Assembly: GCA_050633505.1 (NCBI GenBank)
Contig: JBOEGQ010000001.1
Location: 1-64,000, forward strand
Direction of reading: 5' to 3'
Length of the DNA stretch: 64,000 nucleotides
Source of the DNA: UBA1672 sp050633505
Lineage (GTDB): Bacteria; Pseudomonadota; Alphaproteobacteria; Micavibrionales; Micavibrionaceae
The position numbers and the translations under genes are program-made. Below are positions 1 to 9,444 of the stretch, piece after piece (position 1 is the first letter of the stretch; each line of letters starts with the position of its first letter). The notes below the pieces were generated by a model that was given only the letters and a program-made list of their open reading frames with translations, was not told where the DNA came from and made no database searches.

Positions 1-16
1 ACTTTTCCTTAGACAT
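1..16 (-). CDS. tuf: Elongation factor Tu, first five codons only (cut by window edge)
   Basis: The minus strand reads ATG at 16-14 followed by codons for S-K-E-K, after which the window ends. A good ribosome binding site (GAAAGGA) lies a few bases upstream, between this ATG and the fusA stop. Many bacterial EF-Tu proteins begin M-(S/A)-K-E-K-F, and tuf directly follows fusA in the classical str operon. The identification therefore rests on five residues plus gene order; the rest of the gene is outside the window. Confidence 0.75.
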
Positions 17-47
17 ATCTTAGTCCTTTCTTTTCTTAATCTTTTAC

Positions 48-2156
48 TTACGCGCCAAGGCTCTCTTTTACTTCCTGAGCGATTTGCGCTGGAACAGCAT
101 TATAATGATCAAACTGCATTGTGTACTGAGCACGACCTTGTGACATAGAACGCAATGTATTGATATAACCAAACATATTTGCAAGAGGAACCATCGCTGT
201 AATCACTTTTGCATTACCACGATCATCCATTGAGTTAACCTGACCACGACGTGAGTTCAGATCACCAATAATGTCACCCATATATTCTTCAGGAGTTACG
301 ATTTCAACTTTCATCATTGGCTCAAGCAACTGCGCACCGGCAGCAGCCATCCCCTCTTTAAAAGCAGATTTCGCAGCAATTTCAAACGCCATAACCGATG
401 AGTCAACATCATGGTACCCACCATCTGTCAATGTCACCTTGAAATCCAACACTGGGAAGCCAGCAATAATTCCAGTTTCCTTAGCAAGCGTAAGGCCCTT
501 CTTAACACCAGGGATATATTCTTTTGGTACGTTACCACCAACAACAGTATCGGAAAACTCAAATCCAGAACCAGTTTCACCCGGCTCAAACGTAAGATCG
601 ATTTTCGCGAACTGACCAGAACCACCAGACTGCTTCTTGTGGGTATAGCTGATGTCAGCTGGCTTAGTGATTGTTTCACGGTAAGCAACCTGCGGCGCAC
701 CAATATTCGCCTCAACTTTAAACTCACGCTTCATACGATCAACAAGGATATCAAGGTGAAGCTCACCCATACCACGCATAATCGTTTGACCAGATTCGTG
801 ATCAACAGAAACACGGAAAGACGGATCTTCAGCAGCCAGACGTTGCAAAGCAACACCCATTTTCTCTTGGTCAGCCTTTGTTTTCGGCTCAATCGCGATT
901 TCAATAACCGGCTCAGGGAATTCCATGCGCTCAAGCACAACAGGTGCTTGCATATCACAAATAGTATCACCAGTTGTTGTGTCTTTCATACCAACGAAAG
1001 CAACAATATCACCAGCATGCGCTTCATTGATCTCTTCACGATCATTGGAGTGCATCAACAACATACGACCAACGCGCTCACGCTTATCTTTAACTGAGTT
1101 CTTAACGTAAGAACCGGATTCCACTGTACCGGAGTAGATACGCGCGAATGTCAAAGAACCAACAAACGGGTCGTTCATAATTTTAAATGCCAAAGCAGAG
1201 AATGGCGCATCATCCTCAGGTTCACGCATCTCATCTTCATCTGAATCAATTTTCTTACCTGCCATCGCACCGATATCCAAAGGAGAAGGCAAGAAGTCAA
1301 CAACAGCATCCAACATAGGCTGCACACCTTTGTTTTTGAAAGCAGAACCACAAATAACAGGAACAAAATCACCAGCAATTGTACCTTTACGGATACACGC
1401 TTTAATTTGCTTTTCGTCTGGCTCATTACCTTCAAGATATGCTTCCATCAAAGCATCGTCTTGCTCAACAATAAGCTCAACCAAACGCTCACGGAATTCA
1501 GCAGCTCTATCAGCCAAGTCAGCAGGAATCTCTTCTTCATGGAACGCAGCACCTAAAGTCTCAGCATCCCAGATAATTGCCTTCATCTTAATAAGATCAA
1601 TAACACCCGCAAAATCGCTCTCAGCACCAACAGGCAACTGGATCACACAAGGGACAGCACCCAAACGTGTATCAATTTCTTTTACAGTATTATAGAAGTC
1701 CGCACCGATCTTATCCATCTTATTCACGAAACACATACGTGGAACAGAATATTTATCAGCCTGACGCCATACAGTTTCAGTTTGTGGCTCAACACCCGCA
1801 TTCGCATCGAAAACAGCAATCGCACCATCAAGTACACGCAATGAACGCTCAACCTCAATCGTGAAGTCAACGTGCCCTGGTGTATCAATAATGTTCAAGC
1901 GGAATTTTTCACCATCATAGTTACCGCCAGCAGGACCTTCCCAAAATGTTGTAGTCGCAGCCGATGTGATTGTAATACCACGCTCCTGCTCCTGCTCCAT
2001 CCAGTCCATAGTCGCCGCACCATCATGCACCTCACCAATTTTGTGAGACTTACCAGAGTAGTACAAAACGCGCTCAGTCGTTGTTGTCTTACCCGCATCA
2101 ATGTGCGCCATAATTCCGAAGTTACGATAATTATTAATTGAATGTTCGCGTGCCAT
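48..2156 (-). CDS. fusA: Translation elongation factor G
   Basis: EF-G is the cytosolic GTPase that drives tRNA-mRNA translocation on the ribosome. The 702-residue length is normal for the family. GTPase motifs are readable in order: AHIDAGKT (residues 17-24), RGITI (59-63), DTPGH (91-95) and NKMD (145-148). The C-terminal half has the usual EF-G domains, including the domain IV segment around GGYHDVDSS. The gene starts 12 bases after rpsG and is followed 31 bases later by the tuf start, so it is an internal gene of the rpsL-rpsG-fusA-tuf operon. Nothing unusual was seen in the protein. Confidence 0.98.
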   Translation of the reverse strand: MAREHSINNYRNFGIMAHIDAGKTTTTERVLYYSGKSHKIGEVHDGAATMDWMEQEQERGITITSAATTTFWEGPAGGNYDGEKFRLNIIDTPGHVDFTIEVERSLRVLDGAIAVFDANAGVEPQTETVWRQADKYSVPRMCFVNKMDKIGADFYNTVKEIDTRLGAVPCVIQLPVGAESDFAGVIDLIKMKAIIWDAETLGAAFHEEEIPADLADRAAEFRERLVELIVEQDDALMEAYLEGNEPDEKQIKACIRKGTIAGDFVPVICGSAFKNKGVQPMLDAVVDFLPSPLDIGAMAGKKIDSDEDEMREPEDDAPFSALAFKIMNDPFVGSLTFARIYSGTVESGSYVKNSVKDKRERVGRMLLMHSNDREEINEAHAGDIVAFVGMKDTTTGDTICDMQAPVVLERMEFPEPVIEIAIEPKTKADQEKMGVALQRLAAEDPSFRVSVDHESGQTIMRGMGELHLDILVDRMKREFKVEANIGAPQVAYRETITKPADISYTHKKQSGGSGQFAKIDLTFEPGETGSGFEFSDTVVGGNVPKEYIPGVKKGLTLAKETGIIAGFPVLDFKVTLTDGGYHDVDSSVMAFEIAAKSAFKEGMAAAGAQLLEPMMKVEIVTPEEYMGDIIGDLNSRRGQVNSMDDRGNAKVITAMVPLANMFGYINTLRSMSQGRAQYTMQFDHYNAVPAQIAQEVKESLGA

Positions 2157-2168
2157 GTTCCGTATTCC

Positions 2169-2705
2169 TTACCAGCGATAGTGTGCAAATGCTTTGTTAG
2201 CTTCAGCCATTTTGTGCGTGTCATCACGCTTCTTAACAGCAGAACCGCGCTCACTCGCCGCATCATAAAGCTCAGCAGCAAGACGATCACGCATAGTATT
2301 CTCTCCACGCTTACGCGCAGCTTCAATAATCCAACGCATAGCAAGCGCAACAGAGCGCTCATGACGAACCTCTACAGGCACCTGATACGTCGCACCGCCA
2401 ACACGGCGTGAACGCACCTCAAGACGAGGCTTAACATTCTTAAGAGCATCATGAAAAATACGAAGCCCCGGACTCTTTATAGAAACAACATCAGAACCAC
2501 TTTCTGATTCGCCCTCATCAGACTTCTTATTTTCATTAACCGGCTTCTTACCATCAAGAACCTCGATAGCACCGTAAACGATACCTTCAGCGATCGACTT
2601 CTTACCATCAAGCATCACATTATTGATAAACTTAGACAGAATAAGATCCGCAAATTTCGGATCCGGTAGAATAACGCGTTTTTCTGCACTATGACGACGT
2701 GACAT
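2169..2705 (-). CDS. rpsG: 30S ribosomal protein S7, with an acidic insertion
   Basis: S7 nucleates assembly of the 30S head and contacts tRNA in the E site. The N terminus (MSRRHSAEKR, LPDPKF) and the core (EVRSRRVGGATYQVPVEVR, then RWIIEAAR and the C-terminal AFAHYRW) are typical. At 178 residues the protein is longer than the usual 156 or so. The excess lies at residues about 51-79, between the first helix segment (IVYGAIEVL) and the helix that normally follows within a few residues (IFHDALKNVKP). It is rich in Lys, Glu, Ser and Asp. The frame is uninterrupted and the flanks are well conserved, so this is a true insertion and not a frameshift. Gene spacing to rpsL is 23 bases. Confidence 0.96.
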   Translation of the reverse strand: MSRRHSAEKRVILPDPKFADLILSKFINNVMLDGKKSIAEGIVYGAIEVLDGKKPVNENKKSDEGESESGSDVVSIKSPGLRIFHDALKNVKPRLEVRSRRVGGATYQVPVEVRHERSVALAMRWIIEAARKRGENTMRDRLAAELYDAASERGSAVKKRDDTHKMAEANKAFAHYRW

Positions 2706-2728
2706 ATGTACTAACCTTTCTTAATATC

Positions 2729-3100
2729 CTATTTCGGACGCTTCGCACCGTAGCGGGAGCGTGACTGCTTACGATCTTTAACACCTTGGGTATCAAGCGC
2801 ACCACGAATAATCGTATAACGCACACCCGGCAAATCTTTAATACGACCACCACGTACAAGAACAACTGAGTGCTCCTGCAGATTATGTCCTTCACCAGGG
2901 ATATAGCAAATCACTTCCATCCCTGTTGTCAAACGTACCTTTGCGACCTTACGCAAAGCGGAGTTTGGCTTCTTTGGTGTTGTCGTATACACACGTGTAC
3001 AAACACCACGACGTTGAGGGTTGCTCTTCAGCGCTCTATTCTTCTTCGCTTTAACAACCTTTTGACGCGGCTTGCGTATTAATTGCTGTATGGTTGGCAT
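2729..3100 (-). CDS. rpsL: 30S ribosomal protein S12
   Basis: S12 sits in the decoding centre of the 30S subunit and is the target of streptomycin-resistance mutations. The 123-residue protein has the canonical N terminus (MPTIQQLIRKPRQ) and the conserved loops TPKKPNSALRK and GGRIKDLPGVRY. The lysines in both loops that are altered in classical streptomycin-resistant mutants are present, so the protein looks streptomycin-sensitive. AGAAGG precedes the ATG at a suitable distance. It is the first gene of the str operon and is preceded by a 5' leader of about 215 bases from promoter P1. Confidence 0.98.
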   Translation of the reverse strand: MPTIQQLIRKPRQKVVKAKKNRALKSNPQRRGVCTRVYTTTPKKPNSALRKVAKVRLTTGMEVICYIPGEGHNLQEHSVVLVRGGRIKDLPGVRYTIIRGALDTQGVKDRKQSRSRYGAKRPK

Positions 3101-3142
3101 ATCAAACCTTCTTCAAATTCATAACATTTCACGGATGGAGGC

Positions 3143-3171
3143 ATTTAGCGCGGATTTAAGGTTACTGTCAA
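3143..3171 (-). promoter_or_regulatory. Possible second, proximal str operon promoter (P2)
   Basis: On the minus strand a perfect -35 (TTGACA, 3166-3171) is followed after 17 bases by CTAAAT (3143-3148), a poor -10. If used it would give a leader of roughly 35 bases ahead of rpsL. The -35 is convincing, the -10 is not. Confidence 0.35.
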
Positions 3172-3321
3172 ACATAAAAGCTTGAATCAGCAAATCTTTT
3201 TCCGCAGAGCATCCGAACTTTGTACCACGCTAAAACTCTATGTGAAGACAAAGCCTTTTTTCGGATGTTGCATGTCCATACTCCCCTTACGAATTTCAGG
3301 ACACCCATCACAGTGGCGCGG

Positions 3322-3350
3322 AATATAGGGGAAAGATTCGCATGCGTCAA
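3322..3350 (-). promoter_or_regulatory. str operon promoter P1
   Basis: Minus strand TTGACG (3345-3350), a 17-base spacer, then TATATT (3322-3327): a near-consensus sigma-70 promoter. Transcription would begin near 3315 and give a leader of about 215 bases before rpsL. Confidence 0.75.
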
Positions 3351-3435
3351 GGAAAGTTTTAAGAAAAAGTAAAAATCGACATTAATGGATAAAACAGATA
3401 CTCTTCAAAACTAAAATAGTACCAGAAAAAGTGCC

Positions 3436-5115
3436 ATGTTCCCCTCTATAGAGCGTCTCTCTGAAAAGCAATCTGTCTTATATATCTTGATTATTATAAG
3501 TGCCGCTGCGCTTTCTTTTCTGATGTTTCAAAATGGCTTTCCAATTGGATATGACTATAAGCATCAAATCGTTGCCATGGATGCCGTCCTAACACAAATG
3601 CATAATGGAGAGGCATACCCAAGGTGGTTAAGCGATGTTAATAACGGTTTTGGCGGTTTAAACCTGTTTTTCTATCCGCCACTTATTTATTACACAGGCT
3701 TTCTTATAGACACCATCACAATGCAAAACCTGTCCATAACACAGATTCTTTGTGGTGTTGGCTTTACGTTTCTCAGTTTATCCGGGATTAGCTTTTATAT
3801 TTTTGCGCAAACAATCACGTCCAAGAAGAAAGCTCTGATTGCGAGCATTATTTATATCTCTCTCCCCTATCATTTATGGTTTGAGATTTATGAACGCAAT
3901 GCCCTATCCGAACTATCTGCCTATATATGGCCGCCCCTTATTTTCTATTTCCTGAATAATATTTTTTTAAGAAGAAGTAACGCCATCCTGGGATTAAGCC
4001 TGAGCTATGCGTTCTTAATCATATCCCATTTACCAACAGCTGTCTTTACAGGCTTGTTTGCCGGTTTTTATGCCATTATCAGAATGGTAGAGCTAAAGAG
4101 CCTCTCTTACACGATTTCTCTTTCATTTGCCTTTATCCTCTCCATTGGATTATCCGCCCTGTACCTTTACCCGGCACTTTCTTTGTTGGATCACACAAAC
4201 AGCAATTATCTATGGTCAGGATATTACGATTATAAAAACTGGTTTATATTCCCTCCCTCACAGTCTATCTCACCGGACATTAGCTTGCGCCTCTTTGTCA
4301 TTGCTCTATTACAATGCCTGATCGTGCCTCTATCCTGCATTATTATGGCGAAAGACAACAAACAGGATATCCTGCGGTATGGTGCACTCTCCTTAACTTG
4401 CTTTTTTCTGATGACGCAGGCCTCACAAGGCTTATGGTCAGCCTTCCCCCCTTTACAAAAAATACAGTTTCCGTGGCGGTTGCTCTTAATCAGTGACTTT
4501 TTATATACTGTCTTATTATGCTATGCTCTCCATAATATCCGAACAATTCGCTCTTTGACATTCCCGGTTAAATCCACCCTTATCATCTGCGCTGGATTAC
4601 ATATAGCCACGCATATCTATATTGCCCAATATGTGCAGCGCTCCCCGCATCCCCCTACGCATGAATTTGAGAAAGCCATTAACAATAAATTCCTGACACA
4701 GGAGTTCATCCCCGATAACCCCCAATTTACAGCCTCCATCAACGACCTTCTTAATACAGAGCACAAGATTTTAAACATCGTAAAGGGCACGGCTGACATT
4801 ACACTAAACCGAAAAGAACCACGTCATATTGCACTCAATGTTCATGCACAGACCGATACCACGATAGAAATCGGACAGTTCCATTTTCATGGCTGGGAAG
4901 TACTAAAAAATAAAGAAAACATTACAGAGAATGTCAACATCCGAAACGCCAAGCCATTCGGGCAGATCCGAATAGACATACCAAAAGGACAATACTCTTT
5001 ATCCTTAACGATCCCTCCTCTGCCTCAAGAAATCATCGGCCTGATTATATCCGTTTGCAGTATTTTAATCTGGCTGTTGGGATATCTTCTGCTCTTAAAA
5101 CGAAAACAGCAATAA
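3436..5115 (+). CDS. Polytopic membrane protein, PTPS-related / GT-C-like family
   Basis: A 559-residue integral membrane protein. It has an N-terminal membrane segment (residues about 15-32), an external loop with GYDYKHQIVAMDAVL and YPRW (38-64), NGFGG and FFYPPLIYY, then about ten further hydrophobic segments. A soluble stretch (about 390-525) and a final membrane helix end the protein. This pattern resembles the '6-pyruvoyl-tetrahydropterin synthase-related' membrane family (PF10131 type), thought to be GT-C-like glycosyltransferases; the name does not imply pterin chemistry. The acceptor is unknown. The gene is divergent from rpsL and convergent with rpoC, and shares a bidirectional terminator with the latter. 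No strong ribosome binding site is visible at the chosen ATG. Confidence 0.75.
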   Translation: MFPSIERLSEKQSVLYILIIISAAALSFLMFQNGFPIGYDYKHQIVAMDAVLTQMHNGEAYPRWLSDVNNGFGGLNLFFYPPLIYYTGFLIDTITMQNLSITQILCGVGFTFLSLSGISFYIFAQTITSKKKALIASIIYISLPYHLWFEIYERNALSELSAYIWPPLIFYFLNNIFLRRSNAILGLSLSYAFLIISHLPTAVFTGLFAGFYAIIRMVELKSLSYTISLSFAFILSIGLSALYLYPALSLLDHTNSNYLWSGYYDYKNWFIFPPSQSISPDISLRLFVIALLQCLIVPLSCIIMAKDNKQDILRYGALSLTCFFLMTQASQGLWSAFPPLQKIQFPWRLLLISDFLYTVLLCYALHNIRTIRSLTFPVKSTLIICAGLHIATHIYIAQYVQRSPHPPTHEFEKAINNKFLTQEFIPDNPQFTASINDLLNTEHKILNIVKGTADITLNRKEPRHIALNVHAQTDTTIEIGQFHFHGWEVLKNKENITENVNIRNAKPFGQIRIDIPKGQYSLSLTIPPLPQEIIGLIISVCSILIWLLGYLLLLKRKQQ

Positions 5116-5143
5116 AAAAAGGGGCCTGCAACAGCCCCTTTTT
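5116..5143. terminator. Bidirectional rho-independent terminator
   Basis: A 10-bp stem (AAAAAGGGGC / GCCCCTTTTT, 5116-5125 and 5134-5143) with an 8-base loop. It is U-rich on both strands and sits 26 bases downstream of rpoC and at the stop of the rightward gene. It serves both converging genes. Confidence 0.9.
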
Positions 5144-5169
5144 GAATTCGTTATTGTAGAGCGACAAAC

Positions 5170-8100
5170 TTATCCGTTTGCAACTTCCTTCGTCTCGCCA
5201 TCATCAGCGGCATCCTCTGACGCACTTTCAGGCAATGCAGAAACATCAGACGCGCCGGCGAACTCTTCACGCTCCGGCATGTTCGCCAAAGCCACTTCAT
5301 CACGATCTGCAGCTACACGTTTAACACCGTTAACATATGCACCTGTACCTGCCGGGATCAAACGCCCCACAATGACGTTTTCTTTCAAGCCATGCAACCT
5401 GTCAACCTTACCGTTAACAGCCGCATCCGTTAGAACGCGTGTTGTCTCCTGGAAGGATGCAGCAGAGATGAATGAACGTGTCTGCAAGGATGCTTTTGTA
5501 ATACCCTGTAGAACTGGCTTACCATCTGCAGCAATCTTGCCATCTTCGATGAATGTCTGCTTGGACTCTTCGAATTCCTGACGGTCAACATGTTCTCCGA
5601 CAAGGTAAGTCGTATCACCAACAGATGTGATTTCAACTTTTTGCATCATCTGACGAACAATCACCTCAATATGTTTATCGTTGATCTTAACCCCTTGCAG
5701 GCGATAAACGTCTTGAACTTCTTGTGTTAGATATTCAGCCAAAGCCTCAACACCCATAACATTCAAAATGTCATGCGGTACAAGGGCACCATCCAAAATC
5801 GGATCTCCTTTACGGACAAAGTCACCTTCCTGAACAGCCAAGTGACGGCCTTTCGGGATGAGGTATTCTCCGGCTTCTTGTTCAGCATCTGACGGACGCA
5901 CAACAATACGGCGTTTTGACTTATAGTCTTTACCAAATTCGATATAACCATCAATTTCAGAGATAACCGCAAAGTCCTTCGGCATACGTGCCTCAAATAG
6001 TTCCGCCACACGTGGCAGACCACCTGTAATATCACGTGTTTTTGAAGTCTCACGTGGAATACGTGCGATGATATCACCGGCTTTGACCTCTTGTCCGTTT
6101 TCAGCAGACAAAATCGAGTCAACAGACAGGAAGTAATTCGCCGCCTGATCGTTTTCAAGCTTGATCAACTCACCTTTCGCATCCATCAAGGCAATACGTG
6201 GTTTCAAATCACCGCCTTTTGGCTGTGAACGCCAGTCAATAATCTTCTTAGACGAGATACCAGTTGCTTCATCAGTGTCATCAGTAACAGAAACCCCTTC
6301 AACAAGATCAAAGTAATGCGCAACCCCGTCTTTCTCGGTAATAACCGGCAATGTGTACGGGTCCCACTCTGCCATTTTATCACCGGCCTTAACTTTACCG
6401 CCATCCTTAATAAGAAGACGAGAACCGTAAGGCACACGATGCGTTGCTTTTTCATCACCACTCTTATCCAGAAGGACAATCTCGGTGTTACGTCCCATCA
6501 CGATTTCAATTCCTTCGGAATTTTTAACAACGTTTTGGTTACGAATTTCAACTTTACCATCAATATTCGCATCAACATGTGAACGCTCCGCACCTTTCTG
6601 CGCCGCACCACCAATGTGGAATGTACGCATTGTAAGCTGTGTTCCCGGTTCACCAATCGACTGTGCAGCCATAACACCGACTGCCTCACCGATATTCACC
6701 TCGGTTCCACGAGCAAGATCACGTCCATAACATGTTGCACATAAGCCGTTTTTAGCCCCTTCACATGTCAGAACAGAACGCACCTGAACCTCATCAACGC
6801 CGGCTGTTTCGACCTTCTCTGCCAAAGCTTCATCAATAATCTGACCTGCTTTAACAATGACGTCACCTGAAAGAGGGTTCTTGATTTCAAAGGAAGGAGA
6901 ACGTCCCAAAATACGCTCAGACAACGGTACTACAATATCTGCACCATTCATCACTGCGCGCATTTTGATACCGCCTTCAGTTCCACAATCACGCTCTGTG
7001 ATAATGGCATCCTGTGCCACATCAACCAAACGACGTGTTAAGTAACCAGAGTTCGCAGTTTTAAGAGCCGTATCAGCCAAACCTTTACGCGCACCGTGCG
7101 TAGAGTTGAAGTATTCCAACACAGTCAGACCTTCTTTAAAGTTCGAAATAATCGGGTTTTCGATAATCTCACCAGAAGGCTTGGCCATCAATCCACGCAT
7201 ACCGGCAAGCTGACGGATCTGAGCGGCAGATCCACGCGCACCTGAGTGTGCCATCATGTAGACAGCATTAAGATTTTCGGAAATATCCGAGATCCCTTTC
7301 ATCATCGCATCCGCAACATCATCTGTTGCTTTTGACCAGATATCGACAACCTTGTTGTATTTCTCACCTTTTGTGATCAAACCATCCATATATTGCTGTT
7401 CGAATTCAGACACTTTCTCATTCGCTTCTGAAACAAGGCTTTGCTTCGCATCAGGAATAATAAGGTCATCTTTACCGAATGAAATACCGGAGATACACGC
7501 ATATTTGAAACCAAGCTTCATCATGCGGTCACAGAAGATCACTGTCTCTTTCTGACCACAATGACGATAAACCGTATCAATCATGTTTGTGATTTCTTTT
7601 TTCGTCAGCACCTGGTTCAAAACACTGAACGGTACATTTGGATGACGCGGCAATAATTCAGACAAAATCATACGCCCAGGTGTTGAGTCTACGATTTCAG
7701 TCAAACGCTCACCATTCTCATCAACAGTATGGTAACGACATTTTACTTTGGCATGCATAGACACAACATCATTTTCCAATGCGTGCATAATTTCTCCCGG
7801 ACCACGGAAGATCATGCCTTCACCCTTCTCACCATCTAGTGCGATAGAAAGATAGTATAGCCCCAAAACAATATCCTGAGACGGAACAATAATCGGCTTA
7901 CCATTTGCAGGAGAAAGAATGTTATTTGTCGCCATCATCAAACAACGTGCTTCAAGTTGCGCTTCGATAGAAAGCGGTACGTGAACAGCCATCTGGTCAC
8001 CGTCAAAGTCCGCGTTAAACGCAGTACAAACAAGTGGGTGCAACTGGATTGCTTTACCTTCGATCAAGGTTGGCTCAAACGCCTGAATACCAAGACGGTG

Positions 8101-9390
8101 CAATGTCGGCGCACGGTTAAGCATCACAGGGTGTTCGCGAATTACTTCTTCCAAGATATCCCAAACTTCCGGACGTTCTTTTTCCACCATCTTTTTCGCG
8201 GCCTTAACCGTCGATGCCATACCGTAAAGCTCTAGCTTGTGGTAGATAAACGGCTTAAACAGCTCAAGCGCCATTTTCTTCGGCAAACCACATTGATGCA
8301 GTTTCAATTCAGGCCCAACAACAATCACCGAACGACCCGAATAGTCAACACGCTTACCAAGAAGGTTTTGACGGAAACGACCTTGCTTACCTTTCAACAT
8401 ATCTGAAAGCGATTTCAAAGGACGCTTATTCGCACCGGTAATCACGCGACCACGACGACCATTATCGAACAACGCATCAACAGATTCCTGCAACATACGT
8501 TTTTCGTTACGTACAATAATGTCAGGTGCGCGAAGCTCAATCAAACGCTTCAAACGGTTGTTACGGTTGATCACGCGGCGATACAAATCATTCAAATCTG
8601 ATGTTGCAAAACGACCACCATCCAATGGAACAAGTGGGCGAAGTTCCGGTGGAAGAACCGGAAGAACATCCAAAATCATCCATTCAGGACGTGTACCCGA
8701 CGCAATAAATGCCTCAAGAAGCTTAATACGCTTAACAAGTTTTTTGCGCTTTGCTTCCGAACCAGTTTCACGAAGATCTTCTTCTGCCTGAACAAGCTCT
8801 GCTTCCAGATCCATATCAGAAAGTATTTCTTTCATCGCTTCCGCGCCGATACCTGCACGGAAATTTTCTTCACCGTACTCATCTTGCGCATCCATATACT
8901 CTTCTTCAGACAAGAGCTGGAACGGCTTAAGCGGTGTCATACCCGGCTCAATAACGATGAAGTTTTCGAAATACAACACACGCTCAAGAGACTTTAACGT
9001 CATATCCATGATCAAACCAATACGGCTCGGCAAGGATTTCAAGAACCAAATATGTGCAACAGGAGAGGCAAGATCGATATGCCCCATGCGCTCACGACGG
9101 ACTTTTGTCAACGTGACTTCAACACCACATTTTTCACAAATAATACCTTTGTACTTCATGCGCTTATACTTACCACACAAACACTCATAGTCCTTCACAG
9201 GGCCAAAGATACGTGCACAGAACAAGCCATCTTTTTCCGGTTTAAATGTACGGTAATTAATCGTTTCCGGTTTTTTCACTTCACCAAAAGACCAAGAGCT
9301 GATCTGCTGCGGTGAGGCGATTGAAATACGGATACTGTCAAAGCTTTGTGGTCCTGTAGGTTGACCAAATAGATTCATCAATTCATTCAT
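5170..9390 (-). CDS. rpoC: DNA-directed RNA polymerase beta' subunit
   Basis: The 1406-residue length matches alphaproteobacterial beta'. The N-terminal zinc ribbon cysteines (C70, C72, C85, C88) and the catalytic magnesium loop NADFDGD (459-465) are intact. Later landmarks include the GLMAKPSGEIIENPI segment near the bridge helix/trigger loop region and the second cysteine cluster around CEGAKNGLCATCYGRD. The C-terminal tail after the conserved core is acidic (EDAADDGE). The gene follows rpoB with a gap of 54 bases and ends at a strong terminator. It is co-transcribed with rpoB. Confidence 0.99.
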   Translation of the reverse strand: MNELMNLFGQPTGPQSFDSIRISIASPQQISSWSFGEVKKPETINYRTFKPEKDGLFCARIFGPVKDYECLCGKYKRMKYKGIICEKCGVEVTLTKVRRERMGHIDLASPVAHIWFLKSLPSRIGLIMDMTLKSLERVLYFENFIVIEPGMTPLKPFQLLSEEEYMDAQDEYGEENFRAGIGAEAMKEILSDMDLEAELVQAEEDLRETGSEAKRKKLVKRIKLLEAFIASGTRPEWMILDVLPVLPPELRPLVPLDGGRFATSDLNDLYRRVINRNNRLKRLIELRAPDIIVRNEKRMLQESVDALFDNGRRGRVITGANKRPLKSLSDMLKGKQGRFRQNLLGKRVDYSGRSVIVVGPELKLHQCGLPKKMALELFKPFIYHKLELYGMASTVKAAKKMVEKERPEVWDILEEVIREHPVMLNRAPTLHRLGIQAFEPTLIEGKAIQLHPLVCTAFNADFDGDQMAVHVPLSIEAQLEARCLMMATNNILSPANGKPIIVPSQDIVLGLYYLSIALDGEKGEGMIFRGPGEIMHALENDVVSMHAKVKCRYHTVDENGERLTEIVDSTPGRMILSELLPRHPNVPFSVLNQVLTKKEITNMIDTVYRHCGQKETVIFCDRMMKLGFKYACISGISFGKDDLIIPDAKQSLVSEANEKVSEFEQQYMDGLITKGEKYNKVVDIWSKATDDVADAMMKGISDISENLNAVYMMAHSGARGSAAQIRQLAGMRGLMAKPSGEIIENPIISNFKEGLTVLEYFNSTHGARKGLADTALKTANSGYLTRRLVDVAQDAIITERDCGTEGGIKMRAVMNGADIVVPLSERILGRSPSFEIKNPLSGDVIVKAGQIIDEALAEKVETAGVDEVQVRSVLTCEGAKNGLCATCYGRDLARGTEVNIGEAVGVMAAQSIGEPGTQLTMRTFHIGGAAQKGAERSHVDANIDGKVEIRNQNVVKNSEGIEIVMGRNTEIVLLDKSGDEKATHRVPYGSRLLIKDGGKVKAGDKMAEWDPYTLPVITEKDGVAHYFDLVEGVSVTDDTDEATGISSKKIIDWRSQPKGGDLKPRIALMDAKGELIKLENDQAANYFLSVDSILSAENGQEVKAGDIIARIPRETSKTRDITGGLPRVAELFEARMPKDFAVISEIDGYIEFGKDYKSKRRIVVRPSDAEQEAGEYLIPKGRHLAVQEGDFVRKGDPILDGALVPHDILNVMGVEALAEYLTQEVQDVYRLQGVKINDKHIEVIVRQMMQKVEITSVGDTTYLVGEHVDRQEFEESKQTFIEDGKIAADGKPVLQGITKASLQTRSFISAASFQETTRVLTDAAVNGKVDRLHGLKENVIVGRLIPAGTGAYVNGVKRVAADRDEVALANMPEREEFAGASDVSALPESASEDAADDGETKEVANG

Positions 9391-9444
9391 TGCTTTTTCC
9401 CTTTATACCTTCTGGGGCTATTTCTTTATAATCGCCTGTTACCG

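Larger units (their letters stand above)
3101..3435. other. Divergent intergenic region between rpsL and the membrane protein gene
   Basis: This 335-base gap carries the str operon promoter(s) reading left and the start of the rightward gene at 3436. I see no coding sequence in it. A short leftward open frame across 3168-3350 overlaps promoter P1 and has no ribosome binding site. For the rightward gene only a possible -10-like TAAAAT at 3412-3417 is visible, without a matching -35. Confidence 0.6.

Noticed and set aside
411..1097. Long rightward open frame antisense to fusA
   Set aside because: No ribosome binding site, composition follows the complementary codons of fusA, and fusA is certain.
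3168..3350. 60-codon leftward frame in the rpsL leader
   Set aside because: It starts inside promoter P1 and has no ribosome binding site.
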